A DNA stretch of 9,262 nt, from the NCBI GenBank assembly GCA_030688705.1, contig JAUYJH010000132.1, forward strand, positions 1 through 9,262, read 5' to 3'. A program made the translations under genes and the position numbers. The DNA is from Deltaproteobacteria bacterium (GTDB lineage Bacteria; UBA10199; SPLOWO2-01-44-7). This document shows positions 4,910-9,262 of the stretch, in pieces (the stretch's first letter is position 1; the number at the start of each line of letters is the position of its first letter). Under the pieces are notes generated by a model that searched no databases, was not told the DNA's origin, and saw nothing but the letters and a program-made list of their open reading frames with translations.

Positions 4910-5910
4910 TTGAGAACGTATTTCCCCGTTTTTTTGGTTCCGATTTTCTCGACAATTCCGGCTTCGATCAATGGTTTCAACAGATCCATGGCCCCCTGCC
5001 TTGAAATATCCAGCGCCTTCCAGATTTCTCTCGGCGACAGGCTTTTTTTCTCCCGCAATAGGCTAAGTAATTTTTCTTGTTTGGGTCTTAAGACAATTTT
5101 CACATCACCGATTCTTAAGGAGAGCTCCTGTATCCGTAATAAAACTCTCTCCAATGTCAAATGCATCCCTTCGGATGTATATTCCAGCCATCCCGTCAAA
5201 TCGTCATGATTCTGCCTTACCTGATCCAGCGCCCGGTAATATCCCTGCCTATCTTCCCAATAAAATTCGTCCACCGAAAAAATATGGTGTGTATCAAAAC
5301 CCCGTTTGTATAATTCCCACAATGCCAAGGCACGGCCGGTGCGGCCATTGCCATCGGCAAAGGGATGGATAGCCTCAAAACGATAATGAATAATGGCTGA
5401 AGAAATGACCGGCGACCATTTTGAGCTTTCCTCATTCCACCATGCCAGAAGCCCCCGAGTTAATTCCCGAACACTATCCGGTTTCGGCGGAAAATAATTG
5501 CCGACCCTGACCTCTATTTTACGAAACGCGCCGGCACTCCCTTGATCCATCACTTCAAACGAAATGATTTTATGCAGTTTGAGAAGATCTTTCTCTGAAA
5601 TATTTTTTTTAAGAGAATTCTTTTCTATAAACCGCAGGGCGGTAAAATAATTAAGGATCTCTTTTTTTGACCTTGTTGTTGCTGTTGGCAATGGCCTTCC
5701 TTCTTCCAAAATACGCACCTCTTCTAAGGTCAACGGGTTTCCCTCTATGGCCGTGGAGCTATGCGTGTTACGAACCCTCGCATCTTTTTGCAGCGCCGGT
5801 ATCCATGGGACTTGCACGGTGGAGGAAAGAATTTTTTCTCTGAAGGAGGCGATTTCCTCGATCATCTGCACCAAATGCGCCGTAACGGTAAACCGGGGAT
5901 GATAGGTCAT
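4906..5910 (-). CDS. Fic-family protein, class II, with C-terminal winged helix (334 aa)
   Basis: Probable AMP transferase that moves AMP from ATP to hydroxyl side chains of a target. The Fic active-site motif is complete: HPFADGNGRTGR (182-193) with catalytic His182, Asp186 for the metal, and the Gly/Asn/Arg anion nest. An N-terminal inhibitory motif, SSTAIEGN (51-58, fitting [S/T]xxxEG with Glu56), places it in class II, in which the inhibitory helix is in the same chain before the Fic core. Upstream is a Fic_N-like helical part (about 1-60); the beta-flap region reads VRVGNYFPPKPD (135-145). The C-terminus (about 275-334, LSPREIWKALDISRQGAM, then LIEAGIVEKIG) is a winged helix-turn-helix, common in solo Fic proteins. 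Length and order are typical. No antitoxin gene adjoins, as expected with an in-chain inhibitor. The downstream lipoprotein gene overlaps by 4 nt. The target is unknown. Confidence 0.92.
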   Translation of the reverse strand: MTYHPRFTVTAHLVQMIEEIASFREKILSSTVQVPWIPALQKDARVRNTHSSTAIEGNPLTLEEVRILEEGRPLPTATTRSKKEILNYFTALRFIEKNSLKKNISEKDLLKLHKIISFEVMDQGSAGAFRKIEVRVGNYFPPKPDSVRELTRGLLAWWNEESSKWSPVISSAIIHYRFEAIHPFADGNGRTGRALALWELYKRGFDTHHIFSVDEFYWEDRQGYYRALDQVRQNHDDLTGWLEYTSEGMHLTLERVLLRIQELSLRIGDVKIVLRPKQEKLLSLLREKKSLSPREIWKALDISRQGAMDLLKPLIEAGIVEKIGTKKTGKYVLK

Positions 5911-5916
5911 GCATTC

Positions 5917-5946
5917 ACTATAATATATTAGTCAAGTATGAGTCAA
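5917..5946 (-). promoter_or_regulatory. Predicted promoter of the fic-lipoprotein operon, probably leaderless
   Basis: On the minus strand TTGACT (5946-5941) is followed by an 18-bp spacer and TATAGT (5922-5917), each a 5/6 match. GAATGC (6 nt) then separates the -10 from the ATG at 5910. No SD is present. The geometry, TATAGT-N6-start, is the same as at 2617-2651. Confidence 0.5.
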
Positions 5947-5948
5947 GT
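5930..5948. repeat. Direct repeats AGTCAAGT in the fic/tsaD intergenic region
   Basis: AGTCAAGT occurs at 5930-5937 and 5941-5948, an 11-bp period (about one helical turn). A perfect 10-bp palindrome TAATATATTA (5921-5930) abuts it. The upstream copy contains the fic -35 and the other copy lies in the spacer, so a regulator binding here could control fic. The repeat could equally be chance. Confidence 0.35.
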
Positions 5949-5999
5949 GATTGGACAACCGAAGGCAACAGACCCCTAAAAACCGATTTACTTGGCCCT

Positions 6000-6026
6000 C
6001 CTCATGAGGTATCCGGCTCCTCATGA
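6000..6026 (+). promoter_or_regulatory. Possible start-site hairpin of tsaD
   Basis: TCATGAGG (6002-6009) and CCTCATGA (6019-6026) are perfect reverse complements with a 9-nt loop. The right arm contains the tsaD ATG (6023) and the left arm the only SD-like GAGG (6006-6009), which sits 13 nt from the ATG. If formed in mRNA the hairpin would hide the start. The remainder of the 5911-6022 gap shows a perfect TATAAT (5919-5924) on the plus strand but no convincing -35. Confidence 0.35.
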
Positions 6027-7069
6027 AAATACTGGGGATAGAGACATCTTGTGACGAGACGGCGGTGGCGGTGGTGGAGGGGCGAAAGATATTGAGCAAT
6101 ATCATCGCCTCCCAACATGCGGCGCATGCGCCGTTTGGCGGCGTGGTGCCGGAAATTGCCTCGCGCCATCATATTGAAAATCTGCCGGCTATTTTGGAAG
6201 AGGCTCTTCAACAAGCGGACGTGCGACTGGCCGACATTGATGCGGTCGCCGCAACCTATACGCCGGGGCTTCTTCCCGCGTTACTTATCGGCCTTCAGTT
6301 TGCCAAGTCTCTGGCTTTTGCGCTGAAAAAACCGTTTATCGGTGTGAATCATTTGGAGGGGCATTTGAATTCGGTTTTTCTGGATGACCCCTCACCCCAA
6401 CCCTCTCCCACAAGGGGAGAGGGGGTTCCCATTGAATACCCTTTTCTCGGACTGATCGTCTCCGGCGGACATACACACCTTTATAAAGTGGAGGCATTTG
6501 GAAAATATATACTGCTCGGCGCCACGCGTGATGATGCGGCGGGTGAAGCCTACGATAAAGTCGCCAAACTTTTGGGACTGGGGTACCCGGGGGGCCCAAA
6601 ACTCGACAAAATAGCGCATCAAGGCAATCCACAAGCCTTCCGTTTCACACAGCCAAAATTGGGCGAAGATTCTCTGGAGTTTAGTTTCAGCGGCTACAAA
6701 ACCGCGGCCCTGCTCCATGTCCAAAAACAAAACGGCGATCTCTCCCAAAGTTTTGTCCAAGACCTCGCCGCCAGCTTTCAGGCAAGCGTCACCGACTTTC
6801 TTCTGGATAGAATCGTTGCCGCTTCCATTCGCCACGATCTCACAAACTGGGTTGTCACCGGCGGTGTCGCCGCCAACAAGGCTTTGAGAGCCAAGCTGGA
6901 AAAAGAGGCGCAAGAAAACGGCTGCCGCCAGTATCTCCCCCCCTTAAATCTCTGCACCGATAACGGCGCCATGATCGCCTATGTCGGCGGCCGTCATCTG
7001 GAGAACAAAAAATATTCTCCCCTTTCTCTCAATGCCATGGCATATAGCGAACTGGCAAAATGTGAGTGA
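6023..7069 (+). CDS. tsaD: tRNA N6-threonylcarbamoyladenosine (t6A37) transferase TsaD (348 aa)
   Basis: Universal Kae1/Qri7/TsaD protein. With TsaB and TsaE it transfers the threonylcarbamoyl group from TC-AMP to A37 of tRNAs reading ANN codons, in the cytoplasm. The start MKILGIETSCDETAVAV is the standard TsaD N-terminus. Metal ligands are in HLEGH (His110, His114) and in CTDNGAMIA (Asp313). Nucleotide-binding glycines are in VSGGHTHL (146-153), FSGYKT (222-227) and TGGVAANKALR (279-289). The length is normal plus an insert: residues about 122-135 (DPSPQPSPTRGEGV) separate GHLNSVFLD from EYPFLGLIVSGGHT, while E. coli TsaD has only about five residues there. The insert is encoded by a palindromic repeat. 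The ends and motifs are intact, so the gene should be functional. It overlaps rsmA by 4 nt (GTGA) if rsmA starts at 7066. No good SD is present. Confidence 0.97.
   Translation: MKILGIETSCDETAVAVVEGRKILSNIIASQHAAHAPFGGVVPEIASRHHIENLPAILEEALQQADVRLADIDAVAATYTPGLLPALLIGLQFAKSLAFALKKPFIGVNHLEGHLNSVFLDDPSPQPSPTRGEGVPIEYPFLGLIVSGGHTHLYKVEAFGKYILLGATRDDAAGEAYDKVAKLLGLGYPGGPKLDKIAHQGNPQAFRFTQPKLGEDSLEFSFSGYKTAALLHVQKQNGDLSQSFVQDLAASFQASVTDFLLDRIVAASIRHDLTNWVVTGGVAANKALRAKLEKEAQENGCRQYLPPLNLCTDNGAMIAYVGGRHLENKKYSPLSLNAMAYSELAKCE
6388..6424. repeat. Palindromic repeat inserted in frame in tsaD
   Basis: CCCTCTCCC (6401-6409) and GGGAGAGGG (6415-6423) form a perfect 9-bp stem with a 5-nt loop, preceded by CCCCTCACCCC (6388-6398). 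This is a widespread genomic repeat type whose translation in this frame reads PSPQPSPTRGEG. It adds about 36 nt (12 codons) relative to typical TsaD and does not break the frame. The longer element at 3281-3363 shares its landmarks in the opposite orientation. Confidence 0.85.
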
Positions 7070-7914
7070 GCATCCGGATTATGAAAAACGTCACGGTTGG
7101 CAAACTGCTGAAAAAACATAAAATCCGTCCCAATAAAAAATTGGGGCAAAATTTTCTGGCCGATCCCAATTTAATCGACAAATTAATTGATGCCCTCGAT
7201 GTTTATCCCGACGAAGATGTCTTGGAAATCGGCTCCGGCCTTTCGGTATTGACGGCCAAACTTGGCCTTCATGCCCAGCGTATTTTGGCGATTGAAAAAG
7301 ACAAGCGGCTCCTCAATATCGCCCGGGAAGAATTTAGTGAATTGGCCAATCTCACTTTTCATGAAGCCGATTTTCTAAAATGTGATCTTTCATCCCTGCT
7401 CAAAAAATATCATACCCCGATCAAAGTCATCGGGAATATCCCCTATTATATTTCCAGCCAAATCATTCTGGCCCTTTTGGACAATGCCCCGCTTTTTCAG
7501 AGGGCCGTCTTGACTGTCCAAAAAGAGGTGGCCGATCGGCTGGCCGCGGAACCCAGCTCCAAAGATTATGGCATTTTAACCATTTTCATCGGCGCCAAGG
7601 CCCAATGCGACAAACTTTTCGACTTGGCCCCTGAAGCCTTCATCCCCCCACCGGAAGTCACCTCCACAGCCATCAAAATTACCTTCACCAAAAACCCCTC
7701 TTTCCAGATTCAAAACGAGCTTTTGTTTAAAAAAATCGTCAAAACGGCTTTTCAGCAAAGAAGAAAGACAATTAAAAATTCATTAAAAATATTGTTAAAA
7801 AACAATAGGATAAAGCCATGGAGTTCATGTAATATCGAGCCCGAACTCCGCCCGGAACAATTAACCGTCGAGCAATACGTAGCCCTTGCCAATTATCTTG
7901 CCCCCCTGGTATAG
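7066..7914 (+). CDS. rsmA: 16S rRNA (adenine1518/1519-N6)-dimethyltransferase RsmA/KsgA (282 aa)
   Basis: SAM-dependent enzyme that dimethylates two adjacent adenines in helix 45 of 16S rRNA late in 30S assembly. Motifs in order, numbered from GTG 7066: KKLGQNFLADPNLID (24-38), the family opening; the SAM glycine loop VLEIGSGLSVLTAKL (52-66); AIEKD with ribose-binding Glu77; ADFLKCDL (101-108); the catalytic NIPYYISS (124-131, NIPY); and the C-terminal domain with FIPPPEVTSTAIKI (192-205) and FQQRRKTIKNSL (229-240). Length is normal. Two starts are possible. GTG 7066 overlaps the tsaD stop as GTGA; ATG 7081 removes MSIRI and gives MKNVTVGKLL. Neither has a clear SD; the overlap slightly favours 7066. 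A run of AAAATT-rich codons near 7770-7805 encodes the KIL and KNN region and is in frame. Confidence 0.96.
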   Translation: MSIRIMKNVTVGKLLKKHKIRPNKKLGQNFLADPNLIDKLIDALDVYPDEDVLEIGSGLSVLTAKLGLHAQRILAIEKDKRLLNIAREEFSELANLTFHEADFLKCDLSSLLKKYHTPIKVIGNIPYYISSQIILALLDNAPLFQRAVLTVQKEVADRLAAEPSSKDYGILTIFIGAKAQCDKLFDLAPEAFIPPPEVTSTAIKITFTKNPSFQIQNELLFKKIVKTAFQQRRKTIKNSLKILLKNNRIKPWSSCNIEPELRPEQLTVEQYVALANYLAPLV

Positions 7915-7925
7915 CTGGCCCCCGT

Positions 7926-8588
7926 ATGACAAAATCTTCTTCCGTCAAAAAACAGGCACCCGCGCCCAAATACATCGCCATCGATGGCCCGATTGGTGTC
8001 GGCAAAACAACCCTTGTCAAAAGGCTTGCCGAGGAACTCAAAGGGACCACCATGCTGGAGCCGGAGGACAATAATCCGTTTCTTGGGGAATTTTATCAGG
8101 ATAGAAAACACAATGCCTTTAAAACCCAGCTCTTTTTTCTCCTCTCCCGCTACCAGCAGCAGATTGAATTCAAAAACAAAGAGAGAGTCCATTTTCCGCT
8201 GGTGTGCGACTACACTCTTGCCAAAGATCCTATTTTCGCCAAAATTAATTTAAACTCCGCGGAAGAGGCTCTCTATCAAAAAGTTTACGCATTACTGGAT
8301 GATCAGCTTCCAAAGCCCGATATTGTCGTCTATTTGCGCGCCAAGCCGGATGTCCTGCTTAAAAGAATCAGGACAAGGGGGCATGAATTTGAAAAACCGA
8401 TTACGGAACAATATCTGGCAGACCTGATGGACGCCTATAACGGATGTTTTTTGAATTATAACGAAACCCCCTTGCTTGTCGTCGATACCACACACACCGA
8501 TTTTCTTTTGCACAATGACCAGTATGAAATACTCAAAAAAGATATTTTGAGCCACCGACAGGGGACCAAACAACTCATTTTGAGATGA
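7926..8588 (+). CDS. Deoxynucleoside kinase (dNK family, 220 aa)
   Basis: P-loop kinase of the deoxyadenosine/deoxycytidine/deoxyguanosine kinase family, which phosphorylates deoxynucleosides with NTP for dNTP salvage. A basic, likely flexible N-terminus (1-15) precedes IAIDGPIGVGKTTL with Walker A GPIGVGKT (21-28). EPEDNNPFL (45-53) holds the conserved catalytic-region Glu45. TQLFFLLSRYQQ (67-78) matches the substrate-base helix with Gln68 and Arg75. DYTLAKDPIFA (95-105) stands where many family members have a DRS or ERS block. The lid is KRIRTRGHEFEKPI (146-159). The base preference cannot be read from this. Length is typical for the bacterial single-domain enzymes. It lies 11 nt after rsmA with no SD, and its TGA overlaps the panB start (ATGA). 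Linkage to panB fits what I recall of related deltaproteobacterial genomes, where folK is often near too; no folK is visible here. Confidence 0.88.
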   Translation: MTKSSSVKKQAPAPKYIAIDGPIGVGKTTLVKRLAEELKGTTMLEPEDNNPFLGEFYQDRKHNAFKTQLFFLLSRYQQQIEFKNKERVHFPLVCDYTLAKDPIFAKINLNSAEEALYQKVYALLDDQLPKPDIVVYLRAKPDVLLKRIRTRGHEFEKPITEQYLADLMDAYNGCFLNYNETPLLVVDTTHTDFLLHNDQYEILKKDILSHRQGTKQLILR

Positions 8589-9262
8589 CAAGAATCACCC
8601 TTCCAGAACTTCTGAAAAAATCGGCCGCCGGCGATAAGTTGGCGATGGTCACCGCCTATGATGCCGCCTTTGCCCGCATCTTTGATATGGCGGGGATTGA
8701 CATGATTTTGGTCGGCGATTCTTTGGGGATGGTGATGCAGGGCCGTGAGAACACACTTTCCGTCACACTCGAAGAAGTTTTGTATCACACACAATGTGTC
8801 ACCCGCGTCGTTGAGCGGGCCCATGTCACCGCCGACATGCCTTTCATGAGTTATCAGGCGTCCAAAGAACAGGCTCTTCTTAATGCGGGGCGGCTCATCA
8901 AAGAGGCCCAAGCCCAAGCGGTAAAAATGGAAGGGGGGCGGGAATTGGCGGAAACCGCTTATGCCATGGTGCAAGCCGGTATTCCGGTCATGGGGCACAT
9001 CGGCCTCAAACCACAGCAAATTCATCATTTGGGGGGGTATAAAATTCAGGGAAAGAGTTTTTCTGAAGTGGAAAATCTTTTGAACGATGCGAAAATTCTT
9101 GAAGAAGCGGGTGTCTTTGCGATCGTTTTGGAAGGCATCACTCAAAGTGCGGCAAAGCAGATCACCCGGAGTTTGAAAATCCCCACCATCGGCATCGCCT
9201 CCGGCCCCGATTGTTCCGGGCAGGTTCTGGTCATGCACGATCTTTTGGGAATGAGCCCCGAT
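8585..9262 (+). CDS. panB: Ketopantoate hydroxymethyltransferase PanB, 3' end beyond the window
   Basis: Cytoplasmic enzyme of pantothenate (vitamin B5, CoA) synthesis: it adds a hydroxymethyl group from 5,10-methylene-tetrahydrofolate to 2-oxoisovalerate, giving ketopantoate. The reading frame is open from ATG 8585 through the last base (226 codons of an expected 260 to 270). Motifs: TAYDAAFARIFDMAGID (23-39); the metal-binding VGDSLGMVMQG (43-53, Asp45); ADMPFMSY (83-90, Asp84); VKMEGG (113-118, Lys114 and Glu116); GHIGLKPQ (137-144); VLEGI (181-185, catalytic Glu183); and GIASGPDCSGQVLVMHDLLG (203-222). All expected Mg and substrate residues visible in this part are kept. The start is set by the ATGA overlap with the kinase gene, which indicates translational coupling since no SD is present. 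A panC partner may follow outside the window; that is not visible. Confidence 0.96.
   Translation, partial: MTRITLPELLKKSAAGDKLAMVTAYDAAFARIFDMAGIDMILVGDSLGMVMQGRENTLSVTLEEVLYHTQCVTRVVERAHVTADMPFMSYQASKEQALLNAGRLIKEAQAQAVKMEGGRELAETAYAMVQAGIPVMGHIGLKPQQIHHLGGYKIQGKSFSEVENLLNDAKILEEAGVFAIVLEGITQSAAKQITRSLKIPTIGIASGPDCSGQVLVMHDLLGMSPD

Noticed and set aside
4343..5209. Long plus-strand open frame (288 codons) opposite the lipoprotein and fic genes
   Set aside because: It has low-complexity, frame-shadow composition and lies antisense to two well-supported genes with clear motifs.
4906..5910. Fic as a Fic/antitoxin (FicT/FicA-type) toxin system
   Set aside because: The inhibitory motif SSTAIEGN is within the same chain and no small antitoxin gene adjoins. 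The adjacent gene encodes an exported lipoprotein.
6388..6424. Frameshift or pseudogene in tsaD caused by the repeat
   Set aside because: The frame is intact through the repeat and all downstream motifs, including the Asp313 metal ligand and the normal C-terminus, are present.
8456..9238. Minus-strand open frame of 260 codons opposite the kinase gene and panB
   Set aside because: It is a shadow of panB, whose catalytic motifs are complete in the plus frame. No start signal or family resemblance was seen.

Overview
The window looks like chromosomal DNA from a Gram-negative (diderm) bacterium of deltaproteobacterial type, probably an uncultured lineage. It has an outer-membrane lipoprotein Pal with the delta-like GNCDERGTSEYNLALG block, a CpoB/YbgF homologue, a PilZ c-di-GMP receptor, a pair of Get3/ArsA-like ATPases, and a deoxynucleoside kinase next to panB. 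Coding density is high and many genes overlap by a few bases. No rRNA, tRNA, CRISPR array, transposase or phage gene was found. The taxonomic guess is inference from protein flavour only.

Layout. (1) 28-1910 (+): two overlapping ArsA/Get3-like ATPase genes. Only the first keeps the signature lysine of the deviant Walker A loop. (2) 2617-1893 (-): a degenerate receiver-domain protein followed by a PilZ protein, overlapping by 7 nt. The pair converges on the ATPase operon with an 18-bp 3' overlap. (3) 2710-4205 (+): pal with its own promoter, strong Shine-Dalgarno (SD) sequence and intrinsic terminator, then cpoB behind a cluster of mobile-type palindromic repeats. (4) 4203-4341: a long A+T-rich imperfect hairpin between convergent genes. 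(5) 5910-4340 (-): a class II Fic protein and a small lipoprotein joined by a GTGA overlap. (6) 6023-9262 (+): tsaD, rsmA, a deoxynucleoside kinase gene and panB (cut by the window end) as a compact housekeeping operon.

How the genes relate. Pal and CpoB belong to the Tol-Pal envelope constriction system, but tolQRAB are not next to them. TsaD (tRNA t6A37) and RsmA (16S rRNA dimethylation) both serve translation. The kinase (dNTP salvage) and PanB (pantothenate/CoA) are unrelated enzymes in the same transcription unit. The Fic protein probably transfers AMP to a target that cannot be read from the sequence.

Most notable observations. Short palindromic repeats of widespread types have entered two core genes in frame. 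One supplies the SD, and another part of the signal peptide, of CpoB. A third adds about 12 residues to TsaD beside its metal-binding HLEGH motif. In addition, the two minus-strand operons both begin with a promoter-like TATAGT exactly 6 nt before the start codon and no SD, which suggests leaderless mRNAs. I did not find a clearly novel multi-gene defence or biosynthetic system. The Fic-lipoprotein couple and the asymmetric ATPase pair are the closest candidates for under-described biology.
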